DNA of 64,000 nucleotides from Sphingobacterium olei (GCF_005048855.1 NZ_SUME01000002.1:601057-665056); one strand, 5' to 3'. Counted from the stretch's first letter, positions 1 to 9,963 are shown. Translations and numbers: made by a program. Notes: a model not told the origin generated them from the letters alone.

Positions 1-1
1 T

Positions 2-247
2 GCTGTAGTTGGTTTTTTTGTACTGAGATGGTTGCATATGGAGGGTTATGCGACATTGTTTTTACCAATACTAATCTGTACGGGAGCATTTGCAGGAGAT
101 GTGTTGGCGTCTTGGTATAAACGCAGGTGCGGCCTGAAAGATTATAGCACCTTAATTCCGGGACATGGTGGCATATTGGATCGATATGACAGCTTTATTT
201 TTGCCGGAGCGATCTTTTGGTTATTTTATACACATCTGCCTATTTAA
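2..247 (+). CDS. cdsA: Phosphatidate cytidylyltransferase, C-terminal part
   Basis: CdsA makes CDP-diacylglycerol from phosphatidic acid and CTP at the inner membrane, the branch point to all phospholipids. Only the last 81 codons are present; the frame is open to the window edge, so the start lies upstream. The family signature is intact: S-W-Y-K-R, then K-D, then P-G-H-G-G-x-L-D-R-x-D, followed by one hydrophobic helix at the C-terminus. The stop overlaps the 3' end of the convergent GH1 gene by 8 bp. There is no sign of damage. The identification is firm because this signature is specific to the family. Confidence 0.93.
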   Translation, partial: AVVGFFVLRWLHMEGYATLFLPILICTGAFAGDVLASWYKRRCGLKDYSTLIPGHGGILDRYDSFIFAGAIFWLFYTHLPI

Positions 248-1574
248 GAAAATCAGCATACCAATGCCCCGATGATTTTACAATACGTTTCTGCGTCTGA
301 AAGTCAACATATACCAGTCCGAATCTAGGATGGTATCCCTCAGCCCATTCAAAATTGTCGAGGAACGTCCAAACAAAATACCCATTAACCTTTACGCCTT
401 CTTGTTTTGCCCGATGTACTTGTTCAAGGATGTGTTGTAGATATTTTACTCTTTTAGGATCGTCTACCTTATTGTTTTCTACCTGATCCGGAAAAGCTGC
501 TCCATTTTCTGTAATGATTAGCGGCGGGATATTTGGATAGGCATTGAATTTTTTCAACATATGATAGATCGATTCCGGATAGATTTCCCAATTCATTGAT
601 GTCATTTCAACCTTGCGTTCCTTTGCGCTCACTATTTTCGCTTGCAGAAAAGGAACAAAAGTTGCATGTCGTATCACTTCACGTGTATAATTTTGTATAC
701 CAATAAAATCCATGTTAAATATCACGTCCTTTTCATCATTTTGTTTCATATATCTCTCCATTCTATTCAGGATTTTGATGTCCTCTGTTGGATATCCCAT
801 TCCTAATAATGGCTCAATAAATAGCCGGTTGAGCAATGCGTCTGCTCGCTTAGCCGCGAGAATATCCTTTTCTTTCATCCTGAAAGGTTCTATATGAGAA
901 CAAGAAAAAGTAGTACCCACATTGCTGTCTTTTTGTGTCGATTTAATAACTCTCGCTCCATATGCCTGTGCAAGCGCTGCATGATGCGTGGCCGCTAAAA
1001 AGTTATCCAAACCTTTTCTCCCCGGGGCATGTATCCCCAAAAAATAACCGGCTGCGCTAAATACCATCGGTTCATTTAAGATCATCCAGTTTTTTACCCG
1101 ATCACCAAAATGCGCAACACAAATGGACACATAATTGCCAAACCATTCCTTGATATCACGATTTACCCATCCTCCTTTTCGTTCAAGTGCATCGGGAAGG
1201 TCCCAATGGTAGAGTGTAACCCATGGTGTGATTCCTAACTCAAGGGAAAGATCAATAAGCCGGTTATAGAAATCGATCCCTTCGGTATTAATTTCACCAG
1301 TACCATTTGGAAGTATACGACTCCAGGAAATCGAAAATCGATAATTGGGAATATTTAAGCTATGCATTAAATACAGATCCTGGGTATAACGATTGTAAAA
1401 ATCACAAGCCATATCACCATTTTGGTTTTGAAATACTTTGTTCTTTTTCTTGACAAACGTATCCCAAATCGAAAGGCCCTTCCCTCCTTGATTGTGGGCT
1501 CCCTCAATTTGATAAGCAGCAGTAGAAACTCCCCATGTAAAATCTTCGCCAAAGGCTTCCTTGATCAACAGCAT
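240..1574 (-). CDS. GH1 beta-glucosidase
   Basis: A glycoside hydrolase family 1 enzyme that releases terminal beta-linked glucose or galactose by a retaining mechanism. It has no signal peptide, so it is probably cytoplasmic. It is about 444 residues, the usual GH1 length, one TIM barrel. The N-terminal F-x-W-G-V-S-T-A-A-Y-Q-I-E-G motif is present. The acid/base Glu168 lies in L-N-E-P and the nucleophile Glu356 in I-T-E-N-G. I chose the ATG at 1574 over a GTG three codons upstream because GH1 proteins begin just before this first beta strand. It stands alone, convergent with cdsA and divergent from the DUF2721 gene. Substrate cannot be told from sequence; 6-phospho-beta-glucosidase is less likely without a PTS gene nearby. 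Confidence 0.92.
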   Translation of the reverse strand: MLLIKEAFGEDFTWGVSTAAYQIEGAHNQGGKGLSIWDTFVKKKNKVFQNQNGDMACDFYNRYTQDLYLMHSLNIPNYRFSISWSRILPNGTGEINTEGIDFYNRLIDLSLELGITPWVTLYHWDLPDALERKGGWVNRDIKEWFGNYVSICVAHFGDRVKNWMILNEPMVFSAAGYFLGIHAPGRKGLDNFLAATHHAALAQAYGARVIKSTQKDSNVGTTFSCSHIEPFRMKEKDILAAKRADALLNRLFIEPLLGMGYPTEDIKILNRMERYMKQNDEKDVIFNMDFIGIQNYTREVIRHATFVPFLQAKIVSAKERKVEMTSMNWEIYPESIYHMLKKFNAYPNIPPLIITENGAAFPDQVENNKVDDPKRVKYLQHILEQVHRAKQEGVKVNGYFVWTFLDNFEWAEGYHPRFGLVYVDFQTQKRIVKSSGHWYADFLK

Positions 1575-1998
1575 TGATAGCACTCTTTTAATAAATAAAT
1601 TATTTCAAACAGGAAATATCTTAATATGGTCATCCTATATAGCTAATAGCATTTACCGCCAAATCGATGTCGCCATTCAAAACTACCGTTTTTTGGATGA
1701 AAACTCTTTTTCACCCGGATTATGTCTTATGAAATCTAAGGGGGGAAGAGAAAGAAGAGAATTTCGTTAGAAACAGGCGGATAAAAATTCTTTGAAAGAA
1801 ATAAGTGATCGTTTTCATAATTTAAATTTATTTAACGATAGGGTTGATATTATTATGTAAATGAACGCATTATTTATAAACAACATGTCAATACGATATT
1901 AAGCTTTTGTGAATATTATATGGAATTTAAATCTGCTCTTAATATCTTTGATAATTGCTTTTTTATTTTATAGCGAAAAACATATTACCATTTAGCTC
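1575..1998. promoter_or_regulatory. AT-rich divergent intergenic region
   Basis: This roughly 420-bp AT-rich stretch separates the GH1 gene from the DUF2721 gene. On the plus strand TATCTTTG at 1943-1950 matches the Bacteroidota -7 element TAnnTTTG, about 49 nt before the DUF2721 start; no clear -33 element was found at the right distance. I see no conserved repeat and no convincing small gene. A 69-codon open frame at 1561-1770 looks random. Confidence 0.4.
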
Positions 1999-2466
1999 AT
2001 GATAACGTACAATACAGCGGCTTTGCTCTTTCCGGCCATCAGTTTAATTATGCTCGCATACACGAATCGATTTTTAGCCTTGGCTACTTTGGTCCGGAGC
2101 CTGCACGCAAAATATCTTGAACGCAACAAAGGTGGTGTCTTAAAAGGTCAAATTGAAAATCTTCGTTATCGACTTAAACTATTGCGACATATGCAGGGCA
2201 TGGGAGTTTTGAGCTTTATAGCCTGCATCTTATGTATGTATGGAATCTACCTGAACAACACACTGGTTGCCGAGATTTCCTTTGCATCAAGTCTTTTGTT
2301 TTTTACCGTGTCTTTAGTCATTTCTTTCGTAGAAATTCAGTTGAGCAACAAAGCGTTAGAACTTGAGTTGAGTGACATGGAAGATCACCGAGATCCTTCT
2401 TTAGTCCAGTATTTAAAGAAAAAACTTGATCATCGGAAGAAGCCAGCTGATAAACCGGAAGAGTAA
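1999..2466 (+). CDS. DUF2721 family membrane protein
   Basis: A 155-residue inner-membrane protein of the DUF2721 family, whose function is unknown. It has an N-terminal hydrophobic segment (about residues 5-25), a basic R/K-rich amphipathic stretch (about 30-65) that includes an L-R-Y-R-L-K-L-L-R segment, two further membrane helices (about 70-90 and 95-115), and a charged C-terminal tail rich in Glu, Asp and Lys. Length and layout fit the family. The ATG start follows TATCTTTG by about 50 nt. It ends 4 bp from the convergent sugar permease and looks monocistronic. Confidence 0.75.
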   Translation: MITYNTAALLFPAISLIMLAYTNRFLALATLVRSLHAKYLERNKGGVLKGQIENLRYRLKLLRHMQGMGVLSFIACILCMYGIYLNNTLVAEISFASSLLFFTVSLVISFVEIQLSNKALELELSDMEDHRDPSLVQYLKKKLDHRKKPADKPEE

Positions 2467-2470
2467 ATAT

Positions 2471-3787
2471 TTACCTCCACTTCTTCAACCTAAAGCCATA
2501 GTAGGCATAGAATATTAGATATACATAGCAGGGTACCAATACCCAATAAGCTTCTTTTAGTCCATATGTATCGGCTAAATACCCATATATCAAGGGCATT
2601 ATCGCATTTCCACAAAGGCCCATAATGAGTAGAGATGCGCCTATTTTGATAAAACGTCCAAGACTGTCCAAAGCTAACGGCCATACACCCGCCCAGATCA
2701 TCGAATTGGCAAATCCCAACAATACGATAAACCAGACCGAAACATCGGTATAATGTCCCAATAAATGTACTTTGCCTTCCACCAGTATAACCATTATACT
2801 CAACACAAGTCCAGACACTGTACATATTCTTAACGCAGTCAACTGACTCATCACCTTTGGAATAAAAGCGATCCCCAACAGGTAACCAATAATCGTAGCT
2901 GTCAATGTGTACGACGGAAAAACCTTGGCTTCCAAAAAGGGTACTCCAGTCTCAGATACATAGTTGATGATACTATCCACAGCAATCACTTGAGAGCCAA
3001 CATGAAAGAAAATCGCGATAGCACCGAATACTAAATGTGGAAAATCAAGGATACTTTTCTTATCCGCATTGGACGTCGCTAGCTGCTCATCTTCCGTCTC
3101 TGTATCGATTTCGGGTAAAGGCGAATACCGCACAAATAGACCAAGTATAAATAACACAACCGCCACGACAGCATAAGGCACGATTACACGCGCGATCAAC
3201 TCATCCAATGCCTGCTCTTTCTCGGCTCCTTCCATCAGATTTATCTGCTCGAATAGCACATTATCGGTCGAACGTAAAATAACCGCAGCAAACAACAATG
3301 GAGCAATAATCCCAGCTAGTTTATTGCAAATACCCATAATACTAAATCGCTGTGCTGCTCGCTCTTTGTCGCCCAAGATCGTGATATAGGGATTAGCGGC
3401 AGTCTGCAATATGGACAACCCAATACCTAATGTAAAAAGTCCTGTCAAAAACACTGGATATGCCCTTGAAAACCCCGCAGGAACAAATAGCCCTGCTCCT
3501 ATCGACATAATCAAAAAACCTATCATCATCCCCTTTTTAAAACCTATCTTCTTCAATAGATATCCAGCAGGCAATGACATGACTAGGTATGCTATATAAA
3601 AAGCAAAAGCGACAAGATAAGACTCAAAGTGATTGAGTTCACATGCGATCTTAAAATAGGGTATCAAGATGGCATTGATCCAGGTCACAAAACCAAAAAT
3701 AAAGAATAGCCCTCCGATAATTGCAATGGAAACTATTGTATCTCTTTTACTCAGGGAAGCTAGGGTTACTGTCTTATCTTGTGCCAT
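2471..3787 (-). CDS. nagP: FucP/NagP-type MFS sugar permease
   Basis: A 438-residue, 12-helix major facilitator of the FucP/glucose-galactose family, which carries sugars by proton symport. The F-x-x-W and N-x-x-x-I-P-x-x-K pattern in helix 1 is typical of FucP-like permeases, and a hydrophilic loop of about 50 residues (near 205-250) separates the two six-helix halves. It is the last gene of the GlcNAc locus, 14 bp after a GH20 hexosaminidase, so N-acetylglucosamine (NagP role) is the best substrate guess. That is inference from context; a related sugar cannot be excluded. Its end nearly touches the convergent DUF2721 gene. Confidence 0.85.
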   Translation of the reverse strand: MAQDKTVTLASLSKRDTIVSIAIIGGLFFIFGFVTWINAILIPYFKIACELNHFESYLVAFAFYIAYLVMSLPAGYLLKKIGFKKGMMIGFLIMSIGAGLFVPAGFSRAYPVFLTGLFTLGIGLSILQTAANPYITILGDKERAAQRFSIMGICNKLAGIIAPLLFAAVILRSTDNVLFEQINLMEGAEKEQALDELIARVIVPYAVVAVVLFILGLFVRYSPLPEIDTETEDEQLATSNADKKSILDFPHLVFGAIAIFFHVGSQVIAVDSIINYVSETGVPFLEAKVFPSYTLTATIIGYLLGIAFIPKVMSQLTALRICTVSGLVLSIMVILVEGKVHLLGHYTDVSVWFIVLLGFANSMIWAGVWPLALDSLGRFIKIGASLLIMGLCGNAIMPLIYGYLADTYGLKEAYWVLVPCYVYLIFYAYYGFRLKKWR

Positions 3788-3801
3788 AATTTGTTAGGTT
3801 G

Positions 3802-6357
3802 TTAATTATTTACCTTTGATACATCAGATCCTTTGCCCAAGTCATTAAATGATTTAAAGCGCGCGTTGTCGTTAAACTCAATCGGCTGGGTAACAATGGG
3901 GCTGTCGATCGTGGGCTCCGTACCATCTACCGTATATCGAACGGTAAAACCCGGCAGTTGTGTATTGACATACAACTTTCCGCTCGCTGATTTGATGCCT
4001 GGTCTTGGAATACGATAATTGAAGCCGCCGGCATAATAATCCATACGCTTCAGTTCACGATGACCTAAGGTGTGGTAAAAAGTAGCTAAATCCCCTGCAT
4101 ATTGTTCGTTGAAAAGAACTTGATCTGTCTCGGTTTCCCAAACTGGGGCTTGCGCCCATGCTTTTTCGGCCAGTGCAAAAAAACGGGGCAAAATCAGATA
4201 CTCCATCTGTGTCGGATTTTTAACGGTCTCTGCCCAAAGTAAGCCTTGAATTCCAATGATATTTTTTCGACCTGCTTCGGTTAGCTTTTCCGCATTTTGC
4301 AATACTTCGGGGCGTAGCTGGCGCCCTAGCCAATCTCGTTGTTGGTTTTTTAAATAATCAAATGGAATAAAACTAAATGGTTTATCTAGGTCTATAAAAC
4401 CTCCCCAATAAAACCCGGGCTCGTTAAAGCTTTTGTAATAGGCCATATCAAGATAAAAGTTGCTAACGAAAGAAAGCATTACCTTGTATCCCGAGTTCGC
4501 CAATCGATAGGCTAAGTCTTCATTTCCAGATAGATTATTCCATACATTGAGATGAATATTTCGGTCTTTGAACTGTTCATTGGGAATCCACCTTTTTTTT
4601 CCATTTCCATCCAAAACCTTGTGCATACCCACTTCTTCCCAACCGAACAAGGTGAGGTTTCGTGCTTTCAAAAGCTTATCTACTTTATCGAAATAGTAAT
4701 CCCATAACTGATCTGTATGCTCAATTTGCTCATCGGTAGCCTTTAGTTTAGCAAATGCTGGTGATTGCTCCCAAACACCATTGGGTACCTCGTCGCCACC
4801 GAAATGAATGATCTCCAATGGGGCGCCTGCTTGTTGGTATAACGCAATAACGTCATCTACTACGACCTCCAGAAAATCGTATACTGAGGGCATAGAAACA
4901 TCCATGACATTATCATTCCATTTTTGGACAGAACGGTACACAGACTGATCGTCAAAATCTCGTAATAGATACTTTTTGGCTTCATCTTCCTTACCTTCTT
5001 TCATTAATCGCTGGTATCTGGCTTCCATCGCTTTAATTGCTGCACGGGCATGGCCCGGCGTTTCAATCTCGGGAATAACGCGAATATGTCGTGCTGTAGC
5101 ATATTGCAAGATCTCTATAAAGTCTGCTTCGGTGTAATAGCCCGAACCTGAGTTCTTCCCAGCAAATGGTCCTGATCCGTATGATGGTGGGAGACTGGTC
5201 TGATCTTCGCCAAAAATATGTCCCCGCTGACTTCCGATCGCTGTAAGCTCCGGAAAACTTGGAATTTCCAGTCGCCAACCTTCGTCATCATTCAAATGAA
5301 AATGCAAGGTATTAAGCTTATATAATCCCATCAGGTTCAAAACTTTAAGCACCTGCTCCTTGGATTGGAAATTTCGGGCTACATCCAGCATGAGTGCCCG
5401 TTTACCAAAGCGTGGCTCGTCTGCAACGTTGATGGCGGGCAACGAAATGGATTTATTTTGTGAAGAAGCAAAATAGTGGGGATCGATAAGCGTCTTCAAC
5501 GATTGAATGGCGTAGAAGGCTCCTGCTGCTTGACCTGCAAAAATCCGCACCCCATCATGGTCTATTTCCATACGGTAAGCTTCCTCAGACAGTGCTGCAT
5601 CGACTTTAAGCTGTATCGTATTTCCAGTTCCGGATCCACTTCCGAACTGAACTCCCATTAACGCAGAAAGATCTTCCTTCAGTAGTTCCACTTCATTCGA
5701 AAACACGACATCGGCAACTATTTTTGTGGCATGATTGAGTTCAAAATGACCGACTTTCTCTTCGTAAACCTGTGGCGTCGGAAAGATTTTTTGAGGGATC
5801 ACCTTGATTTTAGCATGAATCGATTGATTTTGGTCGAATAAGGACGCCGATGTCTCTTCGTTGTCGTTTGCTACCCGATAAAATTTCTTTTCATCTTGAG
5901 GAGCACGAATGTCCACTGCTGCCAGAGGCTGAATCCGCTTGTCATCCCAGACGACATAAAATCCCTGAGGGGCATCCGAGCGGTTGACTAACCACGAATG
6001 AGAAATCAACTCATAGCTAATTTCCTCGCCTGGTTTTAGTCCTTCAAAGTCTCTGGAGGGGCTAAAATAGAATAAATCTCCATTCACATGATTAATATCA
6101 AGCAAATTTTGCTCGTTTTTGGGTGTCGCGATCCGTATAAAGTTAAAATACAACCGCCAACCGGTTTTAGGCAAGGCTATCTCCCCATTATTTTTAAAGG
6201 TCAGTACAGACAGGGCCTGCTCTTTACCTGCATAGTTGTTTTCGATGGGTAACCAGCTCACATCGATTCGCAATGTATCTTGTTGTGATGCGCCATTTAC
6301 TTGCAGCGCAAATAATACCAACGCACAGAGGCTTGAACATATCGCTTTTATCATCAT
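3802..6357 (-). CDS. GH20 beta-N-acetylhexosaminidase, multidomain
   Basis: An 851-residue exported exo-hexosaminidase that removes terminal beta-GlcNAc or GalNAc. Domains in order: signal peptide (1-22), CHB_HEX carbohydrate-binding domain (about 25-160), GH20b domain (about 190-300), GH20 TIM barrel (about 310-720), and a chitobiase C-terminal Ig-like domain (about 780-845). The catalytic Asp522-Glu523 pair lies in H-F-G-G-D-E-V-P, which means substrate-assisted catalysis through the 2-acetamido group. The layout is that of bacterial chitobiases, so chitobiose and chito-oligosaccharides are likely substrates. It lies 7 bp after the smaller GH20 gene in the operon. No lipobox is clear, so it is probably periplasmic. 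Confidence 0.93.
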   Translation of the reverse strand: MMIKAICSSLCALVLFALQVNGASQQDTLRIDVSWLPIENNYAGKEQALSVLTFKNNGEIALPKTGWRLYFNFIRIATPKNEQNLLDINHVNGDLFYFSPSRDFEGLKPGEEISYELISHSWLVNRSDAPQGFYVVWDDKRIQPLAAVDIRAPQDEKKFYRVANDNEETSASLFDQNQSIHAKIKVIPQKIFPTPQVYEEKVGHFELNHATKIVADVVFSNEVELLKEDLSALMGVQFGSGSGTGNTIQLKVDAALSEEAYRMEIDHDGVRIFAGQAAGAFYAIQSLKTLIDPHYFASSQNKSISLPAINVADEPRFGKRALMLDVARNFQSKEQVLKVLNLMGLYKLNTLHFHLNDDEGWRLEIPSFPELTAIGSQRGHIFGEDQTSLPPSYGSGPFAGKNSGSGYYTEADFIEILQYATARHIRVIPEIETPGHARAAIKAMEARYQRLMKEGKEDEAKKYLLRDFDDQSVYRSVQKWNDNVMDVSMPSVYDFLEVVVDDVIALYQQAGAPLEIIHFGGDEVPNGVWEQSPAFAKLKATDEQIEHTDQLWDYYFDKVDKLLKARNLTLFGWEEVGMHKVLDGNGKKRWIPNEQFKDRNIHLNVWNNLSGNEDLAYRLANSGYKVMLSFVSNFYLDMAYYKSFNEPGFYWGGFIDLDKPFSFIPFDYLKNQQRDWLGRQLRPEVLQNAEKLTEAGRKNIIGIQGLLWAETVKNPTQMEYLILPRFFALAEKAWAQAPVWETETDQVLFNEQYAGDLATFYHTLGHRELKRMDYYAGGFNYRIPRPGIKSASGKLYVNTQLPGFTVRYTVDGTEPTIDSPIVTQPIEFNDNARFKSFNDLGKGSDVSKVNN

Positions 6358-6364
6358 ATATATC

Positions 6365-7909
6365 TTAATATGTAGTATCTCGGGCCAATCGCTCGTAGAG
6401 TATTTTGATTTTACTGTTTCGTAGCTCGTTTTCTTGTGCTATTTCAGCATCATGTAGCAAATACTTGTTTAATTCGGCAAATCGTCGGTCTAGTGTTGTC
6501 GTATCTATAGCCTGCAGTTCTGCCAATAGCGCAGGAACATCCCTTTGTTGAAAATCCGGTGAATTTGCCCGCAATTCGATAGACATATAACTCAGGTATT
6601 GCAGGCGAATATCGGCCATCAAACGGTAATGCTCAAATTCTTCCACATTCTTACGCGGTTTTAGTTCATGGAAAATTTGTGAAACCAGTTGTGCACTATC
6701 CCGAAAAGCGGTGATTTCGAGGGGTTCTTTACTGATTTTTCCCTGATTGATTTCGTAGGGAATAGCGTGCAGAGCTTCCCGGAATCGTGTGGCTTGTTTA
6801 TCGCCAAAACCATATTGCGCCTTAGCATATGATGTGACAAAATCATTCACATCTAATGCTGAACTATTATTAACGCTCTGAAAATAAGCCGCTATTAAGA
6901 TATTGAATCCAGAAATGGGGTATACACGACGGATTGTATACAGGTCAACAATATCGCGCGTCGATTCCCATACAGGTGAATACAGTCCCGATGTAGACCA
7001 TGAGGTCATGACCATGCCCTGATAACCAAATTCTCGGGCCAGAGGGATGAAATCCCGTATATTATTAAAATGCTTTTCCCACTGTGTTAAGAAGTAATTG
7101 TCAGGATGGCTTCGGATGGCCGGTGATCCCCATATTTCGAAACCACTATTCAATAGGTTATCATGCTTGCCAAACATATTGATATCCCAGCCATAATTCC
7201 AATCTACAAAAACAGTTTCCTTGGGCAGACCCTCCAACGCGTCTGGGTATTTTAACGCAATATCCGCCCAAAGTACAGGCCGTTTTCCTAAACTCACGAC
7301 AATATCGCACAACAGTTTAATGTAATCGCCATATAATCGGCCCTTGCCCACAGCTTCAACTTTTTTCTTTGATTCGGCAGAATGTCCTAATAAGTAGGTT
7401 TCATCCCCCCCAATATGGATATAATCTGAGGTGTGTGTGCCGATCAGATCTTTGTAAAGACTTGTAAACAGTTCCTTGTTTAATTCTTCACGAAGCGGAT
7501 TCACCTGGGAATAATCTTTTTGATCTTCCCGTAGATCCTTGTATCGATAATGCCGAAGAATGTACTCCACATGACCGAAGCTCTGCTGTAAAGGAATCAC
7601 GTCGAGTCCTAGGGAATCACAATACGAAATAAAATCGACGACCTCCTCTCGCGTATAGGCATATCTATTGGGAATCAGTGGATGATCTTTGAATGGATAA
7701 GTAGCCTCCCACTCCATGACCAATGTATTCAACCCATTGTCTTTCAGCTTTTTTGCAAAAGCCTTTAATGCGGGTAACTTCATGACCTGAATCCTGAGAT
7801 CCAAATGAAACCCTTTCACCTTAAAATCTCGATCCACATCTCGCTGGGCAAGAGCGGTCGCCGTAAACAAAAACCAAATTCCAACGAGTAGACTTATATA
7901 ATTTTTCAT
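6365..7909 (-). CDS. GH20 hexosaminidase, single-domain type
   Basis: A 514-residue exported GH20 enzyme with a signal peptide (about 1-21) and a bare TIM barrel, lacking the usual N-terminal GH20b domain. The catalytic Asp169-Glu170 pair lies in H-I-G-G-D-E. The barrel starts directly with V-K-G-F-H-L-D-L-R, and a helical C-terminal extension (about 370-514) follows. This is the short hexosaminidase-D-like kind, different from its neighbour, so the two probably split the work by linkage or chain length. It is 72 bp after nagA, the longest gap in this operon, and 7 bp before the larger GH20 gene. Confidence 0.88.
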   Translation of the reverse strand: MKNYISLLVGIWFLFTATALAQRDVDRDFKVKGFHLDLRIQVMKLPALKAFAKKLKDNGLNTLVMEWEATYPFKDHPLIPNRYAYTREEVVDFISYCDSLGLDVIPLQQSFGHVEYILRHYRYKDLREDQKDYSQVNPLREELNKELFTSLYKDLIGTHTSDYIHIGGDETYLLGHSAESKKKVEAVGKGRLYGDYIKLLCDIVVSLGKRPVLWADIALKYPDALEGLPKETVFVDWNYGWDINMFGKHDNLLNSGFEIWGSPAIRSHPDNYFLTQWEKHFNNIRDFIPLAREFGYQGMVMTSWSTSGLYSPVWESTRDIVDLYTIRRVYPISGFNILIAAYFQSVNNSSALDVNDFVTSYAKAQYGFGDKQATRFREALHAIPYEINQGKISKEPLEITAFRDSAQLVSQIFHELKPRKNVEEFEHYRLMADIRLQYLSYMSIELRANSPDFQQRDVPALLAELQAIDTTTLDRRFAELNKYLLHDAEIAQENELRNSKIKILYERLARDTTY

Positions 7910-7981
7910 AATATTAATTTTAACCCAGATTTCGCATTAGAAAAAAATGTCGAGTTTACATTACGTCACATCAATAACCTT

Positions 7982-9169
7982 TTAATGGGCTTGATACCTT
8001 ACTTCGCCCGCAATTATGGTCACTGCAACACGGATATCATCATCAAATAAGACGATATCGGCATCCATTCCGATGGCTAAATAGCCTTTACTATCTAGTC
8101 CCATGATGCGGGCTGGAGTCGATGTCATCATCTTGACCGAATCGAAGAGCGATACATACCCTTCCTGTATCATGGTTCGCACCAAGCGATCGGCAGTAGC
8201 AACACTCCCCGCAAAAGCAGACCTATCCAACAACTTGGCTACGCCATCTTCTACAATTACTTTTGTGCCTTCTTGTTTTGCACCAAGTATACTTTCTCCT
8301 TCAGGCATGCCCGCAGCACGCATGGCGTCTGTGATCAATGCGATCCTGTTGGCACCTTTGATTTTGAAAACCAGTCGGAGCAATGGGGATGGAACATGAA
8401 TGCCATCAGCGATGATCTCAATATCCATTTCGTCGATCAAATACCCGGCTTCTACAGCACCCGCATATCTATAAGCATTTCGCCTAGTTATGCCCGACAT
8501 GGCCGAATAGAAATGTGTGGCCAAGGTATAACCATTATCAAAGCCCGCTTGTACTTCTTCATATACCGCATCGGTATGCGCTAGAGCTAATATCTTACCC
8601 TTGGATTTGACATACCTACCGAATTCTATGGCTCCGGGCAACTCCGGGGCGGCACTCCACCGTACAATATCATCCGAGTATGCTAATATCTTCTCGTATT
8701 CTTCAGGATCTGGGTGACGAATGTATTTGGGATCTTGTGCTCCTTTTTGACTTAGCGCAAAGTATGGACCCTCGAGATGAACACCAACAAATTGTGCACC
8801 TTTGGTATTAATTTCTTTAGCTGCTTTGTATGCGTCCAGTGTCTGAAACAAGGCTTCAGTCGTGCTGGTCAACGTGGTAGGACTCAGGGCGGTTGTACCG
8901 TACCTAACATGGGTCTCTGCTACGCCCAAGAAAGCGGCTACCGTACCGTCCATAAAATCATGCCCTCCACCACCATGAACATGCATGTCAATAAAACCAG
9001 GAGAAATATACAAGCCTTCAGCATCAATCAATACAATATCTTCGTCAATATCCGTCGGTTTATCCACACCTATGTCATATATCACCCCATCTCTGGCATA
9101 GAGATAGGCATTTTCTAAAATCCCACTCGCACCGATCAGTTTTCCATTATATATCAACAAGCTACTCAT
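7982..9169 (-). CDS. nagA: N-acetylglucosamine-6-phosphate deacetylase
   Basis: NagA hydrolyses GlcNAc-6-phosphate to glucosamine-6-phosphate and acetate in the cytoplasm. The 395-residue protein is of normal length for this amidohydrolase. Visible site residues are His63 and His65 in D-M-H-V-H-G, Glu133 in H-L-E-G-P, His198, His219 in A-T-H, and catalytic Asp281 in I-T-D-A-M. It sits 32 bp after nagB in the GlcNAc operon and supplies its substrate. No GlcNAc kinase gene is in the window, so the 6-phosphate must be made by a kinase encoded elsewhere. All key residues are present. Confidence 0.95.
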   Translation of the reverse strand: MSSLLIYNGKLIGASGILENAYLYARDGVIYDIGVDKPTDIDEDIVLIDAEGLYISPGFIDMHVHGGGGHDFMDGTVAAFLGVAETHVRYGTTALSPTTLTSTTEALFQTLDAYKAAKEINTKGAQFVGVHLEGPYFALSQKGAQDPKYIRHPDPEEYEKILAYSDDIVRWSAAPELPGAIEFGRYVKSKGKILALAHTDAVYEEVQAGFDNGYTLATHFYSAMSGITRRNAYRYAGAVEAGYLIDEMDIEIIADGIHVPSPLLRLVFKIKGANRIALITDAMRAAGMPEGESILGAKQEGTKVIVEDGVAKLLDRSAFAGSVATADRLVRTMIQEGYVSLFDSVKMMTSTPARIMGLDSKGYLAIGMDADIVLFDDDIRVAVTIIAGEVRYQAH

Positions 9170-9201
9170 TCTACTAAATCTAGTGAAAATTGGCTACAAA
9201 A

Positions 9202-9963
9202 TCAAACCTTCATTACTGCGACCTCGCTATAGGCTTCTTTATCGAAAAAATACTGGCAACTAGGATGTTCGCGCAAGATCGTTGCCGGCCAAGAAGCATC
9301 AACAGGGCTAAGCAAGGCATGTCGAACAGCCTCCTTTTTATGCGCACCTATAACGACGCAAAATAATGCTTCGCCACGTAACAAAGTCGGTATCGTTAAA
9401 GTTAACGCTGTCGACGGCACCTCATCTAGTGTAGAAAAGCACTTGTCATTTACCTGTTGTTGCCGGCATACAACATCCAGATCCACCAATTTGACGGTAT
9501 CGGGATCATTAAAATCAGCCACCGGCGGATCATTGAATGCGAGATGACCATTTTCTCCGATGCCGAGACATACGATATCAATAGGTCCGTTTTCAATCAT
9601 CTCCGAAAAACGTCTTATCTCGTCGTGTACGTTTCCGCTTGTCGATATAGTATGTCTTTCCCCTATAGCTACTTTAGAAAACAGATTCCTGTCCAGGTAT
9701 CGGGAAAACAACTGCGGGGAATTGTCTGCAAGACCAACATATTCATCCATATTGAATGCCGTTATGTTGTGCCATTGAATTTTTTCCGAACGGGTAAGGT
9801 ATTCCAGCATATAATCTTGAGAGGGAGCCGCCGCAAATATCATCCGGATATGCTTCTTCTTCTGTTGTAACCGTACAATCTGTTCTTCAATAGCCTGTCC
9901 TGCCGCATAACCTGCTTGTTGTGCCGACTGAAAAACATGGACATTCTTAAAATATTCTGACAT
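9202..9963 (-). CDS. nagB: Glucosamine-6-phosphate deaminase
   Basis: NagB converts glucosamine-6-phosphate to fructose-6-phosphate and ammonia, the last step of GlcNAc entry into glycolysis. The 253-residue protein has the N-M-D-E-Y motif (Asp73) and G-I-G-E-N-G-H-L-A-F-N-D with the ring-opening His140. Where the E. coli enzyme has Asp141 and Glu148, this one has Asn138 and Asp145; the Asn form is common in NagB of other phyla, so it is probably active. The gene is 7 bp after the GH16-like gene and 32 bp before nagA. A 6-phosphogluconolactonase is the alternative in this fold, but the context argues against it. Confidence 0.92.
   Translation of the reverse strand: MSEYFKNVHVFQSAQQAGYAAGQAIEEQIVRLQQKKKHIRMIFAAAPSQDYMLEYLTRSEKIQWHNITAFNMDEYVGLADNSPQLFSRYLDRNLFSKVAIGERHTISTSGNVHDEIRRFSEMIENGPIDIVCLGIGENGHLAFNDPPVADFNDPDTVKLVDLDVVCRQQQVNDKCFSTLDEVPSTALTLTIPTLLRGEALFCVVIGAHKKEAVRHALLSPVDASWPATILREHPSCQYFFDKEAYSEVAVMKV

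Noticed and set aside
679..690. A CACTTCACGTGT stretch as another parS site
   Set aside because: It lies inside the GH1 coding region and matches only half of the consensus.
1561..1770. A 69-codon plus-strand frame upstream of DUF2721
   Set aside because: It starts inside the GH1 gene, has a random composition and no ribosome site.
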